Notes: a model not told the origin generated them from the letters alone. DNA of 12,485 bases from JAGOBX01 sp017999075 [NCBI: Candidatus Babelota bacterium] (GCA_017999075.1 JAGOBX010000055.1:1-12485); one strand, 5' to 3'; positions 1 through 7,981 are shown, counted from the first letter of the stretch. Numbers and translations: made by a program.

Positions 1-35
1 TTATTCCTTATTACAATACTATATACCTTGTTTAT

Positions 36-64
36 AATATAACACAAAAAATCAAAAAAATCAA
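36..64 (-). promoter_or_regulatory. Candidate leftward sigma70-type promoter
   Basis: Read on the minus strand there is a -35-like TTGATT (59-64), a 17-base spacer and a -10-like TATATT (36-41). An AAGGA Shine-Dalgarno-like stretch lies at 5-9, right at the window edge. Together these suggest that a leftward gene starts just outside the window. The region is so T-rich that a chance match is possible. I see no hairpin terminator between this site and the stop codon at 83-85. Confidence 0.35.
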
Positions 65-82
65 GTATTATTTTATATTTTT

Positions 83-1063
83 TTAATTAATTATTTTATC
101 CGCCTTTTTTATTACAGATTCAGGAAATTTAAAATTCAATTCATTTGCCGCCTTTAAATTAACCACCAAACTTTGATTATTTATTGAAGCAAATGAAATA
201 TTTTCAACATTTTCTCCTTTTATAATTCTCAAAACAAGTTCTGCCGCTTTACTTCCCACATCATTATAGTTATGACCAAGCCCTACGACTGCTCCTTGTT
301 CAACCATATTGGATGCAAGAATAAAAACCGGTAATTTATTTTTTCGAGCATTAGCAATTATTGATGTAATTCCTGAAGCAATCAATGAATCAGGAAATTG
401 ACAGAATGCTTCAATTTTTTTTTCACATAATGCGCCTGCTCCTGCATACAATTCTTGCAGTGTATTAGCAGGCACAGTTACAAGTTCAATATTTTCCTTT
501 GCAAGAACATCGGTTAATTTATTTTTGGAATACACGGAATAACCGTCAGAAGGACAAAATACAGCGCCAACTTTTCTTATGTTAGGTATACTTTCCTTTA
601 AAATCGGGATGATCTCTTCAAAAGGAGCTGAAGTTAAAATTCCGGTTACATTTTTCACTGATGTATCTACTCCGGCAAGTTCAGGACTATCAATAAATGT
701 GGCTATTATAGGTATATGTTTTGTTTTCTTTATTGCAGTCTGAACAGCAGGAGTAGTAACCCCTAAAATCACATCATATTTTTCGTTTATAAAAATATCT
801 ATAATAGAGTTTAAAGTTCCTATGTCCCCTTGAGCACTTCTGATTTTTATTTCATAATTATCCTTTAAAAGCAGACTCATCTGTTTGCTAAATCCTGATT
901 CCATTTCTTCAATTGCTGAAGCATCGACAAATTTAGCAATTGCTATTTTCCAAGTTTTACCTGTATTTTTCTTTTTATTCTTTTTTAAAAGTATTGAAGA
1001 TGCGATTGCGATAACTATTATTATAATTATTAGTATAAGAGTAAACGAAAATTTTTTTACCAT
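83..1063 (-). CDS. Membrane-anchored ABC_sub_bind (TrpX-type) substrate-binding protein
   Basis: The 326-residue protein belongs to the ABC transporter substrate-binding family ABC_sub_bind (TrpX/YP-type, PF04392), which holds small molecules such as amino acids in a two-lobed periplasmic fold. Visible family signatures are GVTTPAVQTAIKKTKHIPII (101-120) with the following FIDSPELAGV, VTGI (139-142), and MVEQGAVVGLGHNYNDVG (253-270) followed by AAELVLRIIKGE. Residues 7-26 form one hydrophobic segment followed by a lysine-rich stretch. There is no lipobox Cys, so the protein is probably held by an N-terminal membrane anchor rather than a lipid. It lies 15 bases downstream of the FliD-like gene, in the same operon. 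Its ATG has no Shine-Dalgarno, so translation may depend on the upstream gene. No permease or ATPase gene is visible in the window, and the ligand cannot be told from the sequence. Confidence 0.85.
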   Translation of the reverse strand: MVKKFSFTLILIIIIIVIAIASSILLKKNKKKNTGKTWKIAIAKFVDASAIEEMESGFSKQMSLLLKDNYEIKIRSAQGDIGTLNSIIDIFINEKYDVILGVTTPAVQTAIKKTKHIPIIATFIDSPELAGVDTSVKNVTGILTSAPFEEIIPILKESIPNIRKVGAVFCPSDGYSVYSKNKLTDVLAKENIELVTVPANTLQELYAGAGALCEKKIEAFCQFPDSLIASGITSIIANARKNKLPVFILASNMVEQGAVVGLGHNYNDVGSKAAELVLRIIKGENVENISFASINNQSLVVNLKAANELNFKFPESVIKKADKIIN

Positions 1064-1078
1064 ATTTCAAATTATATT

Positions 1079-1849
1079 TTATAAAATTTCGTTGAGGTTT
1101 CTGCCTATTCCCAAACCTGCCATCATTGAATTAATCGAATTTGAATTAAATAATGAATTCAAACTGTTTTTTATAAAATCCCTCTGATCAGCAGTGAAAT
1201 TCGACTGAAGTTCTGTAATTTTTTCTCCGGTTGAAGAATAAACAGCATCAATATCTTTACTTACACTTTTTATTACAGCAGCAGTGGAATTAGTTAAAGT
1301 TTTTATATCGGATAATCCTGATTTCAAATCTGATATTTTTGTTTCTCCTGATTTTACAGAATCATCAAATTTAGATTCGTCAAATGATAAAGTTCCATCT
1401 TCATTTTTGCTGATTCCCATATTTTTTAACGAATCAGATGGTTTGATGTTTTCAAGATCTTTTGATGTTTCTCCTGAATTTATTTTATCAGAACTTTCAA
1501 TGGCAGCATTATATGAACTCACATATTTTGAGATCTGCGCTTTTAAACGCGATGACTGGTAAGAATCAATTGTTTGATCTGAATTTTGTGTTTCACCGCT
1601 AACAGGATTTTCATATTTCGTATCAATTTCATTTAATGAATCCGCATATGAAGACAAATTATTATTTGCAAAAGATAAAGCATCAATCTTTGAATTAAAA
1701 GAAGAATATGCCTGGAGAGTTCCAACTGAATTACTGAATTCACTCGTAAAATTTTTTATCGACTGGTCATATTCTGAATCACCAAATTTTGATTTCCACG
1801 TTTCACTTTGAACCAGCTCGTTTAATTTTACTATTTCATTTATCCTCAT
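1079..1849 (-). CDS. Uncharacterised protein with a FliD (flagellar cap)-like module
   Basis: I do not recognise this 256-residue protein as a named family. It is Ser/Asn/Asp/Lys-rich with long helical-looking stretches and no signal peptide or membrane segment. Residues 105-118 (QISKYVSSYNAAIE) and 138-170 (SDSLKNMGISK, then DGTLSFDESKFDDSV) match the pattern of the C-terminal region of the flagellar cap protein FliD, where a helix like 'FVxAYNxLI' precedes 'LxxIGIxxxxDGTLxLDxxKLxxAL'. FliD is usually 400 residues or more, so this would be a short relative or stand-alone module. The C-terminus is Asn/Gly/Met-rich. The start is well supported by AAGGAGG six bases upstream (1856-1862). The gene is first in an operon with the membrane-anchored binding protein, and no other flagellar gene is in the window. 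FliD homology is inferred from pattern; a general coiled-coil protein is the alternative. Confidence 0.7.
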   Translation of the reverse strand: MRINEIVKLNELVQSETWKSKFGDSEYDQSIKNFTSEFSNSVGTLQAYSSFNSKIDALSFANNNLSSYADSLNEIDTKYENPVSGETQNSDQTIDSYQSSRLKAQISKYVSSYNAAIESSDKINSGETSKDLENIKPSDSLKNMGISKNEDGTLSFDESKFDDSVKSGETKISDLKSGLSDIKTLTNSTAAVIKSVSKDIDAVYSSTGEKITELQSNFTADQRDFIKNSLNSLFNSNSINSMMAGLGIGRNLNEIL

Positions 1850-1855
1850 ATATTT

Positions 1856-1862
1856 CCTCCTT
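1856..1862 (-). promoter_or_regulatory. Strong Shine-Dalgarno for the FliD-like gene
   Basis: AAGGAGG on the minus strand, six bases before the ATG at 1849. It fixes the start and is one of only three clear ribosome binding sites in the window. Confidence 0.85.
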
Positions 1863-1933
1863 GAATTTTAAAACCTTTTTATCAATATTCCGAATTATAT
1901 CTAAAATTTTTTTAACCTTATTATTTTACTTTA

Positions 1934-1962
1934 AATATAGCATAAATATTCACTTGTGTCAA
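1934..1962 (-). promoter_or_regulatory. Sigma70-type promoter for the 1849-83 operon
   Basis: On the minus strand: -35 TTGACA (1957-1962), a 17-base spacer, and -10 TATATT (1934-1939) preceded by TGC, an extended -10. The predicted start of transcription is near 1927, giving a leader of about 80 bases in which I see no riboswitch or strong hairpin. The exact -35 and the ideal spacing make this convincing despite the AT-rich background. Confidence 0.7.
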
Positions 1963-1977
1963 ATTAAAAAATTTAAG

Positions 1978-2006
1978 TTGACTAAATAAATTTTTAAAAT
2001 TAAAAT
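1978..2006 (+). promoter_or_regulatory. Sigma70-type promoter for the 2048-7946 operon
   Basis: -35 TTGACT (1978-1983), a 17-base spacer, and -10 TAAAAT (2001-2006). The predicted transcription start is near 2013, leaving a leader of about 35 bases before the ATG at 2048. It stands back to back with the minus-strand promoter at 1934-1962, with 15 bases between the two -35 boxes. Confidence 0.6.
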
Positions 2007-2047
2007 CAAATCATAATTTCAAAATAATATAATTTTTAAAGTTTAGT

Positions 2048-2980
2048 ATGAAAAAAAAAAAATTATGTTTCTCTCTATATATATTTTTTTTTATATTTGT
2101 TTATCCGTACAGCGTTAATTCAAAATCAGCGCTTGAATTATATAATTCCGCATTAAAAATTGAAGACAGCGGCAAATCCGAACAGTTATTGAAAATTATA
2201 GCATCAGACTATCCAGAAAGTCCGTTTGCTCAAAAATCTTTATTCCGTCTCGGAGAAATTAATTTTTTAAAAAAAAATTATTCTGCAGCTTCTGAATATT
2301 TTGAAAAAATCATTAAATTATATAATAATTCGGATTTGTATAAAGATTCATTATATAAATATGCTGTATCAAAATATCTTGACGGAAAAACTTTCGAAGC
2401 AGAAAATATTTTAAAAGAATACCTGAGAACTTATCCTGATGATTCGAGAAAACAGGAAATTTTCATTAAAATAGCTGATATATATTTTAATAATGGAGAA
2501 ATTGCAGAAGCTATAAATCAATACACTAACAGTCTATCAATTTTTAATACCAATGATTATAAAAGCTGGGCATACTTTCAGCTTGGGAATTGTTATAATT
2601 ACGCAAACCAATTAAACGAGGCTTTTGTGGCGTATATGACAGTAATAAAATTTTATCAGAATTCTATGGAATATTATAAATCACTCGAAATGATAGATCA
2701 ACTCAAACAAAAAAAAATAAATATTGATTATAAAGTTATTCAAGATAATAATCCGGCTTATAAATTTTATATACAGCTCGGAGCTTTTAAAAGTAAAGAA
2801 AACGCAGAAAAACTTGTGGATACTTTCAAAAATGATAAAGACCACAAACAAAAAATTATAAAAATTTCTTTAGAAGATAATTTCTATAAAGTCAGGCTCG
2901 GAAATTTTTTCAGTTTTGAAGAAGCTAACAAGTATAAACGAGATTATTCTTTGGGCGGATTTATTTTAACCGAAAATTAA
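2048..2980 (+). CDS. TPR-repeat periplasmic protein with C-terminal SPOR domain
   Basis: The 310-residue protein begins with a lysine-rich, strongly hydrophobic signal peptide (about 1-25). Next come tetratricopeptide repeats of the YbgF/BamD type (about 27-215), with units around FAQKSLFRLGEINFLKKNYS (60-79), a repeat from about 100, one at IFIKIADIYFNNGEIAEAI (138-156) and one at AYFQLGNCYNYANQLNEAF (175-193). The C-terminus is a SPOR domain (about 238-308) with the paired strands YIQLGAFKSKENAEKL (241-256) and YKVRLGNFFSFEEA (280-293). SPOR domains bind peptidoglycan glycan chains stripped of stem peptides, typically at division sites, while TPRs mediate protein contacts. The protein is therefore probably periplasmic and cell-wall associated. 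It is the first gene of the four-gene operon, 13 bases before the radical SAM gene. There is no Shine-Dalgarno. Codons 2-5 are an uninterrupted run of 12 adenines (2051-2062). Confidence 0.85.
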   Translation: MKKKKLCFSLYIFFFIFVYPYSVNSKSALELYNSALKIEDSGKSEQLLKIIASDYPESPFAQKSLFRLGEINFLKKNYSAASEYFEKIIKLYNNSDLYKDSLYKYAVSKYLDGKTFEAENILKEYLRTYPDDSRKQEIFIKIADIYFNNGEIAEAINQYTNSLSIFNTNDYKSWAYFQLGNCYNYANQLNEAFVAYMTVIKFYQNSMEYYKSLEMIDQLKQKKINIDYKVIQDNNPAYKFYIQLGAFKSKENAEKLVDTFKNDKDHKQKIIKISLEDNFYKVRLGNFFSFEEANKYKRDYSLGGFILTEN

Positions 2981-2993
2981 TTTTATTTAAACC

Positions 2994-4373
2994 ATGCTGG
3001 ATAAAATATTACTGTTGAATCCGCCTGTATTCGGCGGAAAGAGGTATATTCGATCAGGATATTGCAATTCCGTTTCAAAAGGCGGATATTATTGGTCCCC
3101 TATAGACTTGCTGGTTCAAAGCGGAATACTTAAAAACAATTTCGATATTAGTGTATTAGACGCTTCTGCTTTAAATTTATCTCCTGAAAAAACCATAAAA
3201 TTTCTTTATAAAAATCATAATGATTTTTTTGGAATGTTTTTCATATCAAGCTTAGCTTCATATCAATATGATTTTCCTTTCGCTGAAAAATTAAAAACTG
3301 ATTTTAATATAAAAAAAATACTTGTAAGCGCAGGATTTTTATTATTCGATAATTCAAAATATTTACAAAATTATAAAGCTATTGACGGAGTTTTGTTAGA
3401 TTATACTTCAAACGAATCTATAGATTTTTTTAAAAATGAAAAAAAAGATTATTCATTTATTTCCACCTCATCAAACATAAAAAATATTGAACAAATTAAC
3501 CGCATTTCAAATATTCAATTTGAATATCCTGTTCCGCTCCATTTAAAATTTCCGTTAAAACAATATTATATGCCTAATTGCAAAAAACTTCCTATGACAA
3601 ATATAATAACCAACCTTGGATGCCCTTTTAAATGCGGGTTCTGTACATGGTCAGCATTAAAATACAGACAAAGAAAAATTGAAAATACAATAGAAGAACT
3701 AAAATATCTGAATAATAACGGTATATCCGAAATAATGTTTATTGATCCGACTTTCGGGGCAAATAAAAAATATACCGAAACTCTGCTTAAACAAATAATT
3801 TATGAAAAAATAAATATCGGATTCAGCATCGAATGCCGTGTTGATTTGATTGAAGAAAATTTTATCAAACTTCTTAAAAACGCCGGATGCCACAGCATAA
3901 CTTTCGGAATAGAATCAGGAAATGATGAAATACTTAAAAATATAAAAAAAGGATTTAGTGTTGCCGATATAAAAAAGGCGTTTTCATTATGTCATAAATA
4001 CTCATTAAAACCTACCGGACATTTTATAATAGGATTACCTGGTGAATCCGTTCAGACCATTACCGATACAATAAATCTTGCAATAGAATTAGACTGCGAT
4101 TTTGCTTCATTTAACATAGTAATGCCTCTCCCCGGAACTGAAATGTTTAAAAAATACAATTTTACAGAAGCGGTATCATGCAGCGATGTCGAATCTCCGC
4201 TATTAAATGAAAACGTTTCTTTAACTCCGGATGAAATTGTAAAATATTCTAAATTTGCATTCAAAAAATTTTATTTCAGACCTAAATATATTCTTAAAAC
4301 AATTTTAAAATTTAAAAACTGGGTTCAATTAAAAATTATTTTACGCGAATTTTTTTTAAGTTTAAAAAGATAA
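2994..4373 (+). CDS. B12-binding-type radical SAM protein
   Basis: This 459-residue class B radical SAM enzyme has an N-terminal cobalamin-binding-like Rossmann half (about 1-160) opening with LLLNPPVFGG and GGYYWSPIDLLVQSGIL (30-46). The radical SAM barrel follows, with the [4Fe-4S] motif CPFKCGFC (Cys210, Cys214, Cys217). Other expected elements are FIDPTFG (249-255), GIESG (305-309), GHFIIGLPGES (342-352) and PLPGTEMF (378-385). The usual DxHxxG cobalamin-ligand motif is absent: the matching stretch reads VLDASALNLS. The GGPH-like turn is SAGF. A bound cobalamin is therefore doubtful, although such loss is seen in related HpnJ-like groups. The substrate is unknown; relatives methylate or rearrange lipids, antibiotics or cofactors. 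The basic, aromatic C-terminal tail is typical of the family. It is the second gene of the operon, with no Shine-Dalgarno before the ATG. Confidence 0.88.
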   Translation: MLDKILLLNPPVFGGKRYIRSGYCNSVSKGGYYWSPIDLLVQSGILKNNFDISVLDASALNLSPEKTIKFLYKNHNDFFGMFFISSLASYQYDFPFAEKLKTDFNIKKILVSAGFLLFDNSKYLQNYKAIDGVLLDYTSNESIDFFKNEKKDYSFISTSSNIKNIEQINRISNIQFEYPVPLHLKFPLKQYYMPNCKKLPMTNIITNLGCPFKCGFCTWSALKYRQRKIENTIEELKYLNNNGISEIMFIDPTFGANKKYTETLLKQIIYEKINIGFSIECRVDLIEENFIKLLKNAGCHSITFGIESGNDEILKNIKKGFSVADIKKAFSLCHKYSLKPTGHFIIGLPGESVQTITDTINLAIELDCDFASFNIVMPLPGTEMFKKYNFTEAVSCSDVESPLLNENVSLTPDEIVKYSKFAFKKFYFRPKYILKTILKFKNWVQLKIILREFFLSLKR

Positions 4374-4387
4374 TTATAAAACTTTAT

Positions 4388-4392
4388 GGAGG
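4388..4392 (+). promoter_or_regulatory. Shine-Dalgarno for the GH57 gene
   Basis: GGAGG, 12 bases before the ATG at 4405, which is slightly long spacing. It is the only clear ribosome binding site inside the plus-strand operon, suggesting that this enzyme is translated independently of its upstream neighbour. Confidence 0.6.
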
Positions 4393-4404
4393 AAACTATT
4401 TACA

Positions 4405-6756
4405 ATGACTACTAAATATTTTTGTCTTCACTCTCATTTTTATCAGCCTCCCCGTGAAAATCCCTGGTTAAATATAGTAGAAACACAGCCGTCTGCATTT
4501 CCATCTCATGACTGGAATGACAGAATAACTTCCGAATGTTATTATCCAAACGGATTCGGAAAAATATTAAATGGAAATTCTGTGTTAAAAATAATTAATA
4601 ATTATGCATACATGAATTTTAATTTTGGTCCTACTCTTCTTGTATGGCTTGAAAGAAATAATCCTGTAATTTACGAACGAATTATACAGGGTGATAAGTT
4701 AAGCAGAAAAATTTTTGAAGGATGCGGCGGCGCGATTGCCCAGGTTTATAACCACATAATAATGCCTCTCGCTGCAAGACGCGATAAAATCATACAAATC
4801 GAATGGGGAATAAAAGATTTCGAACACAGGTTCGGCAGATACCCTGAAGGGATGTGGCTTGCAGAAACTGCAGCAGACTCAGAAACGCTTGAAATACTTG
4901 CTGATTATGGAATAAAATATACAGTATTATCTCCTTACCAGGCTCACTCATTTTTTGAAAACAACAGATGGTGTAATATCCATTCAGGAAATTTTGATGT
5001 AACAATCCCTTATAAACTGCATTTAAAAAATAACAAAAGTATAATCATTGTATTTTATGAAGCTCACCTGTCAAAAGCTGCGGCATTTGAAAATATACTC
5101 GAAAATGGCGATAACTTTATGAACGCTATAAACTCAAAATTCAAAAACAATTTTCCTCACAACCAGCTTATAACAATGGCTACTGACGGAGAAACATATG
5201 GACATCATAAAAAATTCGGAGAACTTGCATTGTCTTATGTTTTCAATAATCTTGAGAATTCAAAAAAAATAAAAGTATGTAATATTTCTTATTATTTGAG
5301 TAAAAACAATTATTTCAAAGAAATTAAAATACATGAAAAATCATCGTGGAGTTGCGCTCACGGCGTAGGCAGATGGTCTGATAATTGCGGATGTAAAATT
5401 GATAATTCAGTAAGATGGAACCAAAAATGGCGGTTTCATCTGCGCAATGCTATGAATTCGCTTAAATATGAATTGGATATTATTTACGATTCTGAATTAA
5501 AAAAATATGTAACTGATGAAAAAACCAAACACCAAATTCTTTCAGATTATATTCTGCTTGCTAATAACCATAATTTAACTGAAAAAAATGTAATACGGTT
5601 TTTAAAAAATTTTAATCTTGAAATTGATTTCAGGGATAAGATAATTTCTCTGCTTGAAATGCAGAAATATTCACAGTATATGTTCACAAGCTGCGGATGG
5701 TTCTTCGATGAAATTTCAGGATTGGAAGCTACGCAGATAATAAAATACGCGTATTATGCAATAGAAATAGCAAAAAAATTCAATAAAAATCTGGAACCTT
5801 TTTTCATAAATTGTCTGCGTCCAGCTGAAAGCAATCTGCCAGAATATAAAAATGGGGAAAATATTTTTCATTTACTTGTAAAACCATCAAAATTCGATAA
5901 ACCTTTAATAGCTGCAATAGCAGCAGCATATGACATGTATAAATATGAAACTTCAAAAAAAAATATCTTATTCAACTACGATATAAATATAATATTCTCA
6001 AAAGTTGTTCATAATAAAAAAAATATAAGTTATGTTATTGAATTGAAATCTCCAATAGATTTTCCCGAATCATATTATCTCGTGTTAATAAATAAAACTA
6101 TAAAGTTTACTGAAAAATATTCTGTAAAATGCCTGAGCGATCCGGCTGAATATATTGAAAAAATTAAAAATGGGGAAAACATTGAATTTGATAATATATT
6201 CTCATTTTCAGATTTTCCTCAGGATGCAAGAATAAAATTATTAAAAACAAATGTTGTTATAAATCTGAGAAAATATTCAAAATTTTTCAGGAAATTTTAT
6301 GACAGCATAGACTTTTATAAGAAAAGCATTGAAAACCCTGATATTTATCTGCCTCCGGTAGTTAAATCAATTATGCAGGAAGTAATTTATACGAGATTAT
6401 ACGACAGCATAGAAAAAAATGATATTGAAACTCTCCAGAAACTTGTCGAGCCGTCTGTAATATGGAATGTTCAATTTTACAATTCTTTGATTCATAAAGA
6501 AGCTAATAAAACTTTATCGTATCAGCTTAATCTTCTGCTTTCCTCGATAACGTACGATTTGTTTGATAAAAAAATTTATACTGATTTTATTAAACTTATA
6601 GATGTTTATAGAAAAATAAATCTCCATACTAATCTTCCTGAAATTCAGGATGAATTCTATAATTTTTATACTAAATTTTCAGCGGAAAAAAATCAATATG
6701 GCGCTGAAGTTCATTATATAATTGAAAAATTACGCGAACATATTATGTATAAATGA
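4405..6756 (+). CDS. Glycoside hydrolase family 57 enzyme with DUF3536-type C-terminal region
   Basis: The 783-residue protein is a GH57 enzyme of the long DUF3536 type, expected to act in the cytoplasm on alpha-glucans (amylase, 4-alpha-glucanotransferase or branching activity). GH57 conserved regions appear in order: HSHFYQPPRENPW (9-21), NFNFGPTLL (71-79), then GMWLAETAADSETLEILADY (149-168), where Glu154 is the expected nucleophile. TMATDGETYGHH (257-268) follows, with Asp261 the expected acid/base, and then the Cys/Trp-rich SSWSCAHGVGRWSDNCGC (313-330). All key residues look intact. The C-terminal half (from about 340) is helical and contains CGWFFDEISGLEATQIIKYA-like sequence typical of DUF3536. 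No signal peptide is seen. It follows the radical SAM gene by 31 bases, and its stop overlaps the GT87 start by four bases (ATGA), so these two are translationally coupled. The exact reaction cannot be assigned. Confidence 0.9.
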   Translation: MTTKYFCLHSHFYQPPRENPWLNIVETQPSAFPSHDWNDRITSECYYPNGFGKILNGNSVLKIINNYAYMNFNFGPTLLVWLERNNPVIYERIIQGDKLSRKIFEGCGGAIAQVYNHIIMPLAARRDKIIQIEWGIKDFEHRFGRYPEGMWLAETAADSETLEILADYGIKYTVLSPYQAHSFFENNRWCNIHSGNFDVTIPYKLHLKNNKSIIIVFYEAHLSKAAAFENILENGDNFMNAINSKFKNNFPHNQLITMATDGETYGHHKKFGELALSYVFNNLENSKKIKVCNISYYLSKNNYFKEIKIHEKSSWSCAHGVGRWSDNCGCKIDNSVRWNQKWRFHLRNAMNSLKYELDIIYDSELKKYVTDEKTKHQILSDYILLANNHNLTEKNVIRFLKNFNLEIDFRDKIISLLEMQKYSQYMFTSCGWFFDEISGLEATQIIKYAYYAIEIAKKFNKNLEPFFINCLRPAESNLPEYKNGENIFHLLVKPSKFDKPLIAAIAAAYDMYKYETSKKNILFNYDINIIFSKVVHNKKNISYVIELKSPIDFPESYYLVLINKTIKFTEKYSVKCLSDPAEYIEKIKNGENIEFDNIFSFSDFPQDARIKLLKTNVVINLRKYSKFFRKFYDSIDFYKKSIENPDIYLPPVVKSIMQEVIYTRLYDSIEKNDIETLQKLVEPSVIWNVQFYNSLIHKEANKTLSYQLNLLLSSITYDLFDKKIYTDFIKLIDVYRKINLHTNLPEIQDEFYNFYTKFSAEKNQYGAEVHYIIEKLREHIMYK

Positions 6757-7946
6757 AAAAAAAAATATTTTTTGTTATTTTAATCCTTATTGTTGCAGGT
6801 TTTATTATACGCTCAATAAATGCTGCAAAAAAATCATCAATGATTGATTTAAACGTAAATATTAAAGCTGCCGGTAATTTATTAAATTCAAAAGAATTGT
6901 ACTTTTTTCAGCCATATAATGGAGGATATACTTATCTTCCTGCAGTTTCTATTTTTTATATCCCGCTTAAATATTTGAGCGATAATTTCAGTCAGAACAC
7001 AGCTAAATTCTGCTGGACAATATTTAACATAATAATAGCTTTAATGTCTCTCTTAATAATTTATAAAACCGGATGTTTTGAAAATAAATCTGCAATTTCA
7101 ATTTTACTATTCATTGCACTATTTTTATTTTTTCAGCCTCTTCACCACAATATTAAATACGGAAATATTAAAATAATTCTGCTTTTCGGATATCTCTTAT
7201 TGTTTAATTTTAAAAATAATTCTTCTGCTGCAGGAATAATTTTAGGAATACTGGTTGTATTAAGCATTCAACCATTAATTTTAATACCGTATTTCATAAT
7301 TAAAAAAAAATATAAAATCATACTCGTTTCCGCAATTACAATTTCTTCTGTTATTATATTAAGTTTATTAATTGTTCCTGTTTCCGAATATATTTTATAT
7401 TTTTCAAAAGTTATTCCTCAGCTTCAATTTGAAGGTTCCAGTTCAGCTCCTTATATACAATCAATAGATGCAATGTGCAAACGCCTGTTTCTTGAATATA
7501 ATGAATATACGATAGAAATTTACAATAGTTATTTCTTAGCGTTAAAATTACCCATTATTTTAAAAGTTGGGTTTTTGTCTATCACTCTTTATTTTATATA
7601 TAAATCAAGACATATAGATGATAAAAATTATTTTCAATTTTCAATAATGTTTTTATGTATGATATTAATTCATTCAATTAATTGGGAATATCATTATACA
7701 ATAATATTGGCAGTAATAACTTTTTTTTATAAAAAAGTTGATTTTATTTCAGCAGTTTTATCTTTTAAAATAAAGTGTCAATCTGTATTTATATTATTTT
7801 TTATCTTATGTCTTTTAATAGGACTTTATTATCCTTATGATCACAAATTTTTCTTATCAGGAATTCCAATTTTTTTTACTAACACAAAATTATTTTCTCT
7901 TATAGGAATATATTTTATTTTATTAAAAAAAATAGATTTTGAATAA
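6753..7946 (+). CDS. GT87-like polytopic membrane glycosyltransferase (divergent paralog)
   Basis: The 397-residue protein has about ten hydrophobic segments (the first at 4-20, the last at 372-392) and the GT-C layout of GT87, a family of polyprenyl-phosphate-mannose-dependent alpha-mannosyltransferases. Family landmarks are an acidic residue in the first outer loop (DLNVNIKAAGNLLNSKELYF, 32-51, with Asp32), YTYLPAVSIFYIPLKYL (59-75), and HSINWEYH (307-314). The same landmarks occur in the second GT87 protein of this window (10890-12101), so they are paralogs. Compared with that copy, two positions have changed: WGQIN became YGNIK (136-140) and FKIIP became SIQPL (171-175), so donor use or activity may differ. 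Transfer would occur on the periplasmic face, onto an unknown envelope glycan or lipid. It starts on an ATGA overlap with the GH57 gene and ends the operon. It is convergent with the nuclease gene. Confidence 0.75.
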   Translation: MKKKIFFVILILIVAGFIIRSINAAKKSSMIDLNVNIKAAGNLLNSKELYFFQPYNGGYTYLPAVSIFYIPLKYLSDNFSQNTAKFCWTIFNIIIALMSLLIIYKTGCFENKSAISILLFIALFLFFQPLHHNIKYGNIKIILLFGYLLLFNFKNNSSAAGIILGILVVLSIQPLILIPYFIIKKKYKIILVSAITISSVIILSLLIVPVSEYILYFSKVIPQLQFEGSSSAPYIQSIDAMCKRLFLEYNEYTIEIYNSYFLALKLPIILKVGFLSITLYFIYKSRHIDDKNYFQFSIMFLCMILIHSINWEYHYTIILAVITFFYKKVDFISAVLSFKIKCQSVFILFFILCLLIGLYYPYDHKFFLSGIPIFFTNTKLFSLIGIYFILLKKIDFE

Positions 7947-7981
7947 TTTGAAAAAAAATTATTAATAATCTATGATGCAAC

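Noticed and set aside
1863-1927. Riboswitch or attenuator in the leader of the 1849-83 operon
   Set aside because: No stable stem or known aptamer signature is visible in the roughly 80-base leader.
1789-1989. Plus-strand ORF spanning the divergent promoter region
   Set aside because: It overlaps the strongly supported FliD-like start and both promoters and shows no protein-like composition beyond AT-rich background.
4052-4264. Minus-strand ORF antisense to the radical SAM gene
   Set aside because: It lies wholly inside a well-supported gene, has no recognisable domain and no Shine-Dalgarno; similar antisense ORFs at 885-1187, 1284-1562, 3699-3893, 4790-5005, 9069-9449, 10303-10551 and 11915-12109 were left out for the same reason.
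7958-7969. Perfect 12-bp palindrome ATTATTAATAAT
   Set aside because: It is composed of A and T only and is expected by chance in this base composition.
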